Shown piece by piece: positions 16,624 through 23,881 of a stretch of 64,000 bases of DNA; positions within the stretch are counted from its first letter, which is position 1; each line of letters starts with the position of its first letter. The translations under genes and the position numbers were made by a program. The notes under the pieces are model-generated. The model saw nothing but the letters and a program-made list of their open reading frames with translations. It was not told the DNA's origin and did no database searches. The stretch is taken from contig PIUA01000024.1 in the NCBI GenBank assembly GCA_017577405.1, positions 1 to 64,000 on the forward strand, written 5' to 3'. The DNA comes from Bacillota bacterium. GTDB lineage: Bacteria > Bacillota > Limnochordia > Limnochordales > Limnochordaceae.

Positions 16624-17484
16624 TCAGCCTGAGACGGGGAGGGCGAGAACGCCGATGGTGCCAGGGCCCACGTGGGTCCCGATGGTGGGCCCCAGGTGGG
16701 TGACGATCATCTCCGCCACCTGGCACCGCTCCTCGATGCGGGCCCGGACCTGGGCCGCCTCCTCCTCGGCCTGGCTGTGCACGATGCTCACCCAGCCTGG
16801 CCGGTCGCCCAGGAAGGCGACGGTCCGGTCCACCACTTCCTGGAGGGCCCGGTTCTTCCCCCGCATCCGCTCCACGGGGACCACCTCGCCGTCCGCCAGG
16901 CTGAGGACCGGCTTAATGCTCAACAGGCCGCCAAGAAAAGATTGGGCCCGGCCGATCCGCCCGTTCCGGGCCAGGTACTCGAGGGTGTCCACCGCGAAGA
17001 CCACGTGGAACTGGTCCCGCAGGGCCTCCACCTCCGCCGCCGCCTCCTGCAGGCTCCGCCCTTCCCGGGCCAGGCGGGCGGCGTGGACGGCCAGCATGCC
17101 GATCCCCATCGAAGCCATCCGGCTGTCCACCGTGACGATCTCCATCCCTTCCATCTCCCGGGCGGCGATGGTGGCCGACTGGAGGGTTCCACTCAGCTTG
17201 CTCGAGAGGTGGATGGAGAGGACCTGCTTGACCCCCGCCTCCCGCAGGCTCTCGTACACCTGCTGGAAGTCCCCCGGCGACGGCTGGCTGGTGTGGGGCG
17301 GGCGCTCCTTGTCGGTGGTCAGGCGCTGGTAGAAGGCCTCGGCCGTCAAGGTGACCCCGTCCTTGAAGACCTCGTCCCCGAAGTGGATGCTCAAGGGCAC
17401 CACCCGGATCCCCAGCTCCTCCGCAAGGGAGGCGGGGAGATCAGCACCACTATCGGTCACAACGGCAAAGGTCCGATCAACCAT
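16624..17484 (-). CDS. fakB: DegV-family fatty-acid-binding protein (FakB)
   Basis: DegV proteins bind a free fatty acid and present it to the kinase FakA, giving acyl-phosphate for phospholipids. 286 residues with N-terminal VVTDSGADLP, fatty-acid site HLSSKLSGTLQSA, and the C-terminal THLGPTIGTHVGPGTIGV. It lies 31 bases after fakA on the same strand, which supports the FakA-FakB pairing. The ligand class cannot be read from sequence. Confidence 0.9.
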   Translation of the reverse strand: MVDRTFAVVTDSGADLPASLAEELGIRVVPLSIHFGDEVFKDGVTLTAEAFYQRLTTDKERPPHTSQPSPGDFQQVYESLREAGVKQVLSIHLSSKLSGTLQSATIAAREMEGMEIVTVDSRMASMGIGMLAVHAARLAREGRSLQEAAAEVEALRDQFHVVFAVDTLEYLARNGRIGRAQSFLGGLLSIKPVLSLADGEVVPVERMRGKNRALQEVVDRTVAFLGDRPGWVSIVHSQAEEEAAQVRARIEERCQVAEMIVTHLGPTIGTHVGPGTIGVLALPVSG

Positions 17485-17515
17485 GGCGGTCTCCTCAAGC
17501 CTCTCCGGCGAGGGC

Positions 17516-19246
17516 CTACTCGACGGAGAGGATGTAGTAGTAGAGCGGCTGCCGCCCGGCGTAGAGCTCCACGCTCAGGTCGGGGAAGCGCTCCTCCACC
17601 TGGCGGCGCATCGCCTCAGCCTCCTCATCGGTCACATCCTCGCCGTAGTAGAGGCTGATGACCTCCGAATCTTCCGTCACGATCCGCTCCAGCACCTTCA
17701 GGACCACCTGGCTCCGGTCGGGGCCGGCCACCACCAGCTCCCCTTCCACCAGGCCGATCATGTCGCCCTTGCGGACCTGAATGCCGTTGTTCTGGGAGTC
17801 CCGAACCGCGTACGTCACCTCGCCGGTCCGCACCTGCTCACCGGCCCGGCGCATCAGCTCCAGGTTCTCCTCCACGCTCCGGTTGGGGTCGTAGGCCAGC
17901 ATGGCCGCCATCCCCTGGGGCAGGGTCTTGGTGGGGATGACGTGGACGTGCCGGTCGGTCAGCTCGATCACCTGGTTGGCGGTGAAGATGACGTTCCCGT
18001 TGTTGGGCAGGATCACCACATGCTCGGAGCCGACGGACTCCACCGCCTCCAGGATCTCCTGGGTGCTGGGGTTCATGGTCTGGCCGCCCTTCACCACCCG
18101 GGCGGCCCCCAGGCTGGTGAAGATCTCGGCCAGGCCGTCGCCCACCGCCACCACCACGGCCTGGAGGGCGGCCTTCTGCACCGGGCTGGGCGGGGTGGCC
18201 ACCGCGGCCCCCACCGCGCTGGCGGGCCGCTCGCTCTGGCCGTTGTTGGCGTGGAGGGCCGACGCGCCCGTCTCCCGCTGCTTCTGGGCCGCCTGGCGGT
18301 TCTGCTCCCGCATGTTCCCCACGGAGACGTTGAGCAGCTCGCCGAAACGGAGGCCGACCTCCAGGGCCTGACCGGGGTGTTCGGTGTGGACGTGGACCTT
18401 GACGACCTCCCCGTCCCCCACCACCAGCACCGAGTCGCCCAGCTCCTCAATCTGGGCCCGGAGGGTGTCGATGGGCACATCCTTGCCCCGGACGAGGAAC
18501 TCGGTGCAGTAGCCGTGCTCCACCTCTGTCTCCACAATCCCCTGCCGGTGGAGCTCGGCCAAGGACTGCTCAAACGGCGACGAATCCGATGCAGCCCGGT
18601 CCGGCTGGGCCTGGACCGGCGCCACCCGCTCCCCCGCGAGGCAACCCTCAAACCCCTCGAGGATGACCACGTACCCCTGCCCGCCCGCGTCGACCACGCC
18701 CGCCTCCCGGAGGACGGCCAGCTGTTCCGGCGTACGGGCCAGGGCCTGCCTGGCCGCCTCCGCGGCCACCTGAAAGACCGGCGTCAGGTGGTCGGCCACC
18801 GCCGCGGCCTTGACCGCCTCCCGGCCCGCCGCGCGGGCGACGCTGAGGATCGTCCCCTCCACCGGGCGGATGACCGCCCGGTAGGCGGTCTGGGCCGCCT
18901 CCAGCAGGGCCTGGGCCACCCGCTGAGGCCCCAGCGGCCCGGGCGCCTCCAAGCCCTTGGCGAAACCGCGCAAAATCTGAGAAAGAATCACCCCGGAGTT
19001 CCCCCGGGCCCCCATGAGCGCCCCCTTGGCCATGGCGCGGGCCACCAGGCGAGGATCGTCCTCCTGGACCCTCTCCATCTCCGCCAGGGCCGCCTGCAGC
19101 GTCAGCAGCATGTTGGTGCCCGTGTCACCGTCAGGAACGGGGAAGACGTTGAGTGCGTTCACCTCGTCCCGGGCCAGCTCCAAGCGGGTGGTGGCCTCCT
19201 GGATCAGCTGACGCAACAGGTCCCCCGTCAGATGCTTGACCTTCAC
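17516..19246 (-). CDS. fakA: Fatty-acid kinase catalytic subunit FakA (DhaL domain, YloV family)
   Basis: Phosphorylates FakB-bound fatty acid. 576 residues from the GTG at 19246 (GGGGGGAG upstream). The DhaL ATP-binding domain is at 1-200 (NVFPVPDGDTGTNM, GARGNSGVILSQILRGFAKG, DAGGQGYV). A middle region has the metal-site-like HVHTEHPG, followed by a C-terminal YloV domain (VILPNNGNVIFTA, SLYYGEDVTDEEAE). It is followed by fakB and preceded by the asp23-like gene, the normal Gram-positive order. With PlsX in the same window this allows reuse of exogenous fatty acids. Confidence 0.93.
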   Translation of the reverse strand: MKVKHLTGDLLRQLIQEATTRLELARDEVNALNVFPVPDGDTGTNMLLTLQAALAEMERVQEDDPRLVARAMAKGALMGARGNSGVILSQILRGFAKGLEAPGPLGPQRVAQALLEAAQTAYRAVIRPVEGTILSVARAAGREAVKAAAVADHLTPVFQVAAEAARQALARTPEQLAVLREAGVVDAGGQGYVVILEGFEGCLAGERVAPVQAQPDRAASDSSPFEQSLAELHRQGIVETEVEHGYCTEFLVRGKDVPIDTLRAQIEELGDSVLVVGDGEVVKVHVHTEHPGQALEVGLRFGELLNVSVGNMREQNRQAAQKQRETGASALHANNGQSERPASAVGAAVATPPSPVQKAALQAVVVAVGDGLAEIFTSLGAARVVKGGQTMNPSTQEILEAVESVGSEHVVILPNNGNVIFTANQVIELTDRHVHVIPTKTLPQGMAAMLAYDPNRSVEENLELMRRAGEQVRTGEVTYAVRDSQNNGIQVRKGDMIGLVEGELVVAGPDRSQVVLKVLERIVTEDSEVISLYYGEDVTDEEAEAMRRQVEERFPDLSVELYAGRQPLYYYILSVE

Positions 19247-19262
19247 CGAACTCCCCCCGCGA

Positions 19263-19661
19263 CTACGCCATCTCCGTGAGCGGGGCCCGCCCTTCCCGCT
19301 CGGGCCGCTCCACCCGCACACCCTGGACGTGGACGTTGACGGCCCGGACCTTCAGCCCCAGCAGGCGCTCCACCTGGTAGCGGACCTGCTCCTTGACGTT
19401 CTCCGCCACTTCGGCGATGTTGACGCCGTACTGGACCACCACGTAAAGATCGATGACGGTGCTGCCATCCGCGTCCAGCCGGACCCGGACCCCCCGGTCG
19501 ATCTGGTCGTGGCCCAACAGCTCCGACAGGCCGTCCTGGACGTTTCGGGCGGCCATGCCCACCAGGCCATAGCAGGAGACGGCCGCGGCCCCCGCGACGG
19601 CCGCGATCACCTCATCGGCGATGCGCACCTTGCCCAGTTGGCTGTCCAAACTCTCCGGCAC
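19263..19661 (-). CDS. Asp23/Gls24 (YloU) family protein
   Basis: 132 residues from the GTG at 19661, with GGAAGGGG about 8 bases upstream. Family features: KVRIADEVIAAVAGAAAV, YGLVGMAARN, then DLYVVVQYGVNIAEVAENVKE. Asp23 proteins are abundant envelope-associated stress proteins with no defined enzyme activity. It is the first gene of the asp23-fakA-fakB-recG-rsmD-coaD series, driven by a strong SigA promoter. Confidence 0.92.
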   Translation of the reverse strand: MPESLDSQLGKVRIADEVIAAVAGAAAVSCYGLVGMAARNVQDGLSELLGHDQIDRGVRVRLDADGSTVIDLYVVVQYGVNIAEVAENVKEQVRYQVERLLGLKVRAVNVHVQGVRVERPEREGRAPLTEMA

Positions 19662-19752
19662 CGCCGGCCCCCCTTCCCTCGACGCCAGCCCCCGGGGGCG
19701 CCTCCCCACCTCCGGACGCCCCGCGCACCGGCGCAGGCCTGACCTAAACGGT

Positions 19753-19781
19753 TCTATATCACCGGCCCTTCTCCTTGTCAA
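19753..19781 (-). promoter_or_regulatory. SigA promoter of the asp23-fakA operon
   Basis: TTGACA (19781-19776), 17-base spacer, TATAGA (19758-19753) on the minus strand. Its -35 shares five bases with the -35 of the opposite rpmB promoter. Confidence 0.88.
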
Positions 19782-19804
19782 CGACCGGACTCTTATGGTA
19801 GACT
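19775..19804 (+). promoter_or_regulatory. SigA promoter of rpmB
   Basis: TTGTCA (19775-19780), 18-base spacer, TAGACT (19799-19804), about 55 bases before the rpmB start. Back-to-back with the asp23 promoter, so the two polymerases should exclude each other. Confidence 0.75.
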
Positions 19805-19858
19805 TCTAGCCGTGCCCACCGCAGGCTCGTCAAGCCAGGCGTGAAAGGAGGGCTCCGT

Positions 19859-20050
19859 ATGGCACGGCGCTGCTACTACTGCAACCGGGGCACCCAAACA
19901 GGCAACCAGGTGAGCCACTCCAACCGGAAGACGCGCCGCAAGTGGTACCCCAATCTGCAGCGGATGCGGATCCTTGTCGACGGCCAACCCCGCCGCCAGT
20001 ACGTCTGCACCCGCTGCCTCCGGTCGGGCCGGGTGCTGCGCGCGCTCTAA
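19859..20050 (+). CDS. rpmB: Ribosomal protein L28
   Basis: 63 residues, start ATG at 19859 with AAAGGAGGG upstream. MARRCYYCNRGTQTGNQVSH is the classic L28 opening. Four cysteines (two near the start, CTRC near the end) mark the zinc-binding form. Single-gene unit, divergent from asp23 as in many Bacillota. Confidence 0.97.
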   Translation: MARRCYYCNRGTQTGNQVSHSNRKTRRKWYPNLQRMRILVDGQPRRQYVCTRCLRSGRVLRAL

Positions 20051-20198
20051 GCCGGCGCCTGACGCGAGGAAACCTGGGAGAGCTCGGGTGATGGTTGGCG
20101 TCCCTTGATCCGTCTGCTCCGTCCCAGGTCTTCCTTGCCCGCAGGGGGAGTTTATCGTATTTTTTCTGGTCATGTGGACCAGTGGATCGGATCTCGTG
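20051..20198 (+). other. Untranslated stretch downstream of rpmB
   Basis: No gene seen. The plus-strand transcript could pair CCTGGGA (about 20072) with TCCCAGG (about 20122), and CTGGTC / GACCAG (20166-20182) forms another hairpin. A run of six T (around 20159-20165) is AT-rich for this genome. I tested it by eye for SRP RNA, 6S RNA, T-box and common riboswitch cores and found none. It may be just a long 3' UTR. Confidence 0.3.
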
Positions 20199-20222
20199 AG
20201 GCCCGAGGCATCGGGCCTTTTT
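20199..20222 (+). terminator. Intrinsic terminator for rpmB
   Basis: Perfect 8-base stem AGGCCCGA / TCGGGCCT with loop GGCA followed by TTTTTCGCG on the plus strand. It is 150 bases beyond rpmB, unusually far. Confidence 0.85.
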
Positions 20223-20322
20223 CGCGCTCTGCCGCAGCTCTGGCGAGCAGGCCCGCCGATCCCTACATGACCGGCTGGGCCCGCGGGCATCCCCCTCTCC
20301 TCGCCGAGCCCCCCGGTTTCCT
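20223..20322 (-). ncRNA. Candidate structured RNA downstream of rpe
   Basis: No open frame with a ribosome site exists here on either strand. A good leftward promoter (20329-20357) points into it. The minus-strand RNA can fold into a rod: GCTC-GGCGAG near the 5' end pairs with CTCGCC-A-GAGC. Inside, GC-GGCCC-GCCG pairs with CGGC-GGGCC-GC around a loop of about 13 bases. I could not match it to SRP RNA (no GGAA tetraloop core) or 6S RNA. The 3' end is undefined; no U-tract terminator is seen on this strand. It could alternatively be the 5' end of an RNA antisense to the rpmB 3' UTR. Confidence 0.3.
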
Positions 20323-20328
20323 AAGAGT

Positions 20329-20357
20329 ATGATACTTTCCATTTGTGGGTCAGTCAA
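20329..20357 (-). promoter_or_regulatory. Orphan SigA-like promoter at the end of rpe
   Basis: TTGACT (20357-20352), 17-base spacer, TATCAT (20334-20329) on the minus strand. The -35 overlaps the rpe stop codon. No gene follows on that strand before the rpmB region, so it must make a non-coding or antisense RNA if active. Confidence 0.5.
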
Positions 20358-21043
20358 GTCTGATTAAACTTTGGTTTAGTCTCACCATCCAAGGCCGCCT
20401 CCGCCGCCGCCCGGAGCTGGGCCAGGGCCTCGGCCGGGTCCGGCGCGCCGAAGACGGCTGACCCGGCCACCAGGGTGTCCGCGCCGGCCCGGACCGCCTG
20501 GGCTACCGTCTGCAGGTCGATGCCGCCGTCCACCACGATCCGCCGGTCGAGCCCCCGCTCCTCCAAGAGGGCCCGGAGCTGGGCCACCTTCCGCAAGGTG
20601 GCGGGGATCAGCTTCTGGCCGCCCCAACCCGGATTGACCGTCATGACCAGGATGGCCTCGCACTCCTCCATGACCCACTCCACCGCCTCCAAAGGCGTGC
20701 CGGGGTTGAGGGCGACGGCCCGCTCCACCCCCAGCTGGCCCAGGCTTTGGAGGAGGCGATGGATGTGCGGTGTCGCCTCCACGTGGACCGCGATCCGCCG
20801 GGCCCCCGCCCGAACGTACTGCTCCACCGAGCGCTCCGGTTCCGTGATCATCAGGTGGACATCCAAGGGGGGCGCGCCCGCCCGGCGGAGGGCCTCCACC
20901 ACGTTGGGCCCGAAGGTCAGGTTGGGCACGAAGTGACCATCCATCACGTCCACGTGCAGCCAGTCCGCATCCGAGACAGCAGAAGCCGCCTCCCCCAGCC
21001 GAGCGGGGTCGGCGGCGAGGATCGATGGGGCCATCCAGATCAC
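20354..21043 (-). CDS. rpe: Ribulose-phosphate 3-epimerase
   Basis: Pentose-phosphate epimerase, TIM barrel of 229 residues. Motifs: PSILAAD at the N terminus, metal-site HVDVMDGHFVPN, DVHLMI, MTVNPGWGGQ, and the phosphate loop VDGGID ... GSAVFG. GTG start at 21043 with AAGGAGGAG upstream. The last codons (KPKFNQT) are AT-rich and contain a TAAAC/GTTTA palindrome, unlike the rest of the gene. It follows rsgA, a frequent order. Confidence 0.97.
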   Translation of the reverse strand: MIWMAPSILAADPARLGEAASAVSDADWLHVDVMDGHFVPNLTFGPNVVEALRRAGAPPLDVHLMITEPERSVEQYVRAGARRIAVHVEATPHIHRLLQSLGQLGVERAVALNPGTPLEAVEWVMEECEAILVMTVNPGWGGQKLIPATLRKVAQLRALLEERGLDRRIVVDGGIDLQTVAQAVRAGADTLVAGSAVFGAPDPAEALAQLRAAAEAALDGETKPKFNQT

Positions 21044-21058
21044 GACTGAAGCTCCTCC

Positions 21059-21952
21059 TTACCGGTACCGGTTTCGATAGGCCTCGATCACTTCGTCCAA
21101 GAGACGCCGGTACTGCTCGTAGCGCAAGGGGGGAATGGTGCCTCGCTCCACCTCGTCCCGCACGGCGCAGCCGGGCTCGCTGGCGTGGAGGCACCCGTCG
21201 TACCGGCAATTGCGGGCCGGCTCGGCGAATTCCGGGTAGGTGGCGGGCAGCTCCCGGGGCTCGATCAGCGGCAGGTCCAGACGGCTGAATCCGGGGGTAT
21301 CGGCCAGCCAGCCGTCCCCCACCCGGCAGAGGCGGACGGAACGGGTGGTGTGCCGACCCCGGCCCGACTTCCGGCTGACGGTCGATGTCTCCTGGGCCGC
21401 CTCGGGAACCAGCCGGTTGAGGATGGAGCTCTTGCCCGCCCCCGACGGGCCGGCCAGCACCCCGACCCCATCCCCCAGGGAGGCGACCAGCGCCTCCATG
21501 CCGCGGCCGGTGGCCGCGGAGACGACGACGCTCGGGTAGCCGGGCACCCGGTAGATGTCGATCAACGCCAGGCTCTCTGGCTCCGCTTCCAGATCGGCCT
21601 TGTTCCAGACGATGAGCGGCTCCAGACCGGCCAAATGGGTGAGCACCAGGAGCCGGTCCAGGAGGAAGCTCTGGGGACGGGGCTGGGCCAGGGCCATCAC
21701 CACCAGCACCCGGGTGACGTTGGCCACCGCGGGCCGCTGGAGGAGGCTGGCCCGGGGCAGGACCTCCTCCACCCGGCCCGTGCCCGGCTCATCCTCGAAG
21801 AGCAGGACCCGGACCAGGTCGCCGGGGTAGATGCTGGCGGCCCCTTTGAGGCGGCCCCGAGCCCGGCACATGACCGTCTCCCCCGGCCCCACCGCTACGT
21901 GGTAGAAGCCGGCGATCACCTGCACCACCCGGCCTGTCCTGAGCGCGTCCAC
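21059..21952 (-). CDS. rsgA: Ribosome small-subunit-dependent GTPase RsgA
   Basis: Circularly permuted GTPase that checks 30S maturation. 297 residues: OB fold at 1-70, G4 WNKADL before G1 GPSGAGKSS, then G3 DTPGFSRLDL. The C-terminal zinc module carries CRYDGCLHASEPGC. GTG start with GGGAGG about 9 bases upstream. In Bacillus it also follows prpC-prkC, so this neighbourhood is conserved. Confidence 0.97.
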   Translation of the reverse strand: MDALRTGRVVQVIAGFYHVAVGPGETVMCRARGRLKGAASIYPGDLVRVLLFEDEPGTGRVEEVLPRASLLQRPAVANVTRVLVVMALAQPRPQSFLLDRLLVLTHLAGLEPLIVWNKADLEAEPESLALIDIYRVPGYPSVVVSAATGRGMEALVASLGDGVGVLAGPSGAGKSSILNRLVPEAAQETSTVSRKSGRGRHTTRSVRLCRVGDGWLADTPGFSRLDLPLIEPRELPATYPEFAEPARNCRYDGCLHASEPGCAVRDEVERGTIPPLRYEQYRRLLDEVIEAYRNRYR

Positions 21953-21970
21953 CTCGCACAGCCTCCCGAT

Positions 21971-23878
21971 TTACCGGAGGGGCAACTCCTGAATCATGGA
22001 ACCGTCCAAGTAGACCTGAACCAAGGGGGAGGCCCCCGTCGCCTCCAGGGGCAGCTCCACCCGGCTGCCGCCCGGATGGTAGGCCCGGTGGATTTCCCGG
22101 GCCCCCCGGTCGTCGATGAGAACCACCAGCACCTCCTGGGCCGGCCCCTCGGGGACTTGGATGGTCACCTGGGTCCGCAGCATCCCTTGAGAGACCTGGG
22201 GCCGCTCGGGAACGGTGGCCGCCGGCTCAGGGGTGCGGGCCTCATCGGGCTGGCCCGTCGCGTAGACCAGGTTGACCACCGAGCCGACGGGCACCCGGGT
22301 CCCGGGCCCGGGCTCCTGGTGCAGGATCTCGCCCACGGGGGCCGCCGCCTCCCGGGGCTGGGCCTCGCCCAGCTGGAGGCCCAGCTCGCCCAGACGGGCC
22401 TCCGCCTGGGAGAAGAGCTGGCCCCGAAGGTCGGGGACCACCACCGTCAGCCCGGCGCCGCCCCGGCTCACCACCAGATCGACCAGCTGGCCTGCCTCCA
22501 CCTCCGCCTCGGCCGGCGGGTTCTGCTCCAGAACCTGCCCTGGGCTGATCTCCGGGGCGTAGCGCTCCTCCCCCCGGCCCACCCGCAGGCCCGCCTCATT
22601 CAGGATCAGCCGGGCCTCCCGAAGGGCCATCCCCTCCACGGCCGGGACCGTCACCACCTCAGGTCCGGTGCTCACCACCACCCAGATGGTCCGTCCCGCG
22701 CGAACCGTCCGCCCCGCCCGGGGATCCTGAGAAATGATGTGGTTTTGGGGGACCTCGGCGCTGGCCAGGAGGTAGCGGGTCTCCAGCTTGAGGCCCAAAG
22801 CGCTAGCCCGGGTCTGGGCCGCCTCCAGGCTCTGCCCCACCAGGTCGGGGACGACCACCTCGGGCGGGAAGAGGAGGGCCGCGAGGGCCCGGGCCCCCAA
22901 CACCCCGGCCAGGGCCACCGCCAAGACCACCCCGGCCACCCACATCCAGGTCGGGACCCGTCGCCTGCGTCGTGCTGCCACGTCCTCCCCTGCCTCCTCC
23001 CCCGCCTCCCCCACCGGGTCGCTCACCCGCTGGAACCGGCGGGTCGCCTCCTCGTGATCGTACCGGCGGGCCAGCTCTTCCAGCTCCTCCTTCAAGGCCA
23101 AGGTGGAGCGGGCCCGGCGCCGGGCCTCCTTGGAAAGGAGGCGCAGGACCAGGGCCTCCACATCCTCGGGCACCTCGGCCCGGAGCCGCCGGGGCCGGGT
23201 CGGCTCCGACTGGAGGTGCTTGAGAATCACCGCCGCCGTCGACTCGCCCCGAAAGGGGGCCTGGCCCGTCAGCATCTCGTACAGGGTGGCCCCCAGGGAG
23301 TACAGGTCCGAAAGCCCCGTCACTTCCTCGCCCCGGGCCTGCTCCGGCGAGACGTACCCGACCGACCCCAGGACCGTCCCCGTCTGGGTGAGGCTGCTCT
23401 CGCTGGCCGCCCGGGCGATGCCGAAATCGGTCACCTTCACCTGGCCCGAGGTGGAGATGAGGATGTTGGCCGGCTTCACATCCCGGTGGACCAGCCCCTG
23501 GCTGTGGGCCGCGGCCAGGGCCCCGGCCACCTGGGCCGCCACGTCCAGGGCCTCGTGGACCGGCAAGGGCCCCCGCTCCTGAAGGAGGGCCCGCAGGGTC
23601 CGGCCCCGGACGTACTCCATGACGATGTAATAGGTCCCCGCATCCTCGCCCACGTCGAAGATGTTGACCACATTGGGATGGGAGAGGCTCGCCGCGGCCT
23701 GGGCTTCCCGCCGGAAGCGCTGGACAAACTCCTCATCGGAGGCGAACTGGGGGTGGAGGATCTTGACCGCCACCGCCCGCTCCAAGAGGAGGTCCGTCGC
23801 CCGGTAGACCTCCGCCATACCGCCGTGTCCGACCCGTTCTTCCAGGCGGTACCGCCCGCTTAAGATCTGCCCGACCAC
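21971..23878 (-). CDS. pknB: Ser/Thr protein kinase with PASTA domains (PknB/PrkC)
   Basis: Membrane kinase that senses muropeptide/lipid II and phosphorylates wall and division proteins. 635 residues: kinase domain at about 10-270 with glycine loop GHGGMAEVY (18-26), Lys39, HRDVKPAN (131-138), DFG (151-153) and activation loop TQTGTVLGSVGYVSPEQ. A single membrane helix lies at about 310-335 after an Arg cluster. Three PASTA domains follow from about 340, then a Pro/Glu linker and a C-terminal beta-rich domain (about 560-635) seen in other PrkC proteins. It follows pbpA directly by 3 bases. Confidence 0.97.
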   Translation of the reverse strand: MVGQILSGRYRLEERVGHGGMAEVYRATDLLLERAVAVKILHPQFASDEEFVQRFRREAQAAASLSHPNVVNIFDVGEDAGTYYIVMEYVRGRTLRALLQERGPLPVHEALDVAAQVAGALAAAHSQGLVHRDVKPANILISTSGQVKVTDFGIARAASESSLTQTGTVLGSVGYVSPEQARGEEVTGLSDLYSLGATLYEMLTGQAPFRGESTAAVILKHLQSEPTRPRRLRAEVPEDVEALVLRLLSKEARRRARSTLALKEELEELARRYDHEEATRRFQRVSDPVGEAGEEAGEDVAARRRRRVPTWMWVAGVVLAVALAGVLGARALAALLFPPEVVVPDLVGQSLEAAQTRASALGLKLETRYLLASAEVPQNHIISQDPRAGRTVRAGRTIWVVVSTGPEVVTVPAVEGMALREARLILNEAGLRVGRGEERYAPEISPGQVLEQNPPAEAEVEAGQLVDLVVSRGGAGLTVVVPDLRGQLFSQAEARLGELGLQLGEAQPREAAAPVGEILHQEPGPGTRVPVGSVVNLVYATGQPDEARTPEPAATVPERPQVSQGMLRTQVTIQVPEGPAQEVLVVLIDDRGAREIHRAYHPGGSRVELPLEATGASPLVQVYLDGSMIQELPLR

Positions 23879-23881
23879 GGG

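Noticed and set aside
20105-20332. 75-codon frame between rpmB and rpe
   Set aside because: No ribosome site, spans the rpmB terminator, composition not coding-like.
20051-20353. SRP RNA, 6S RNA, T-box or a known riboswitch
   Set aside because: None of the diagnostic cores (for example the GGAA-containing SRP tip or the T-box GGTACC) is present.
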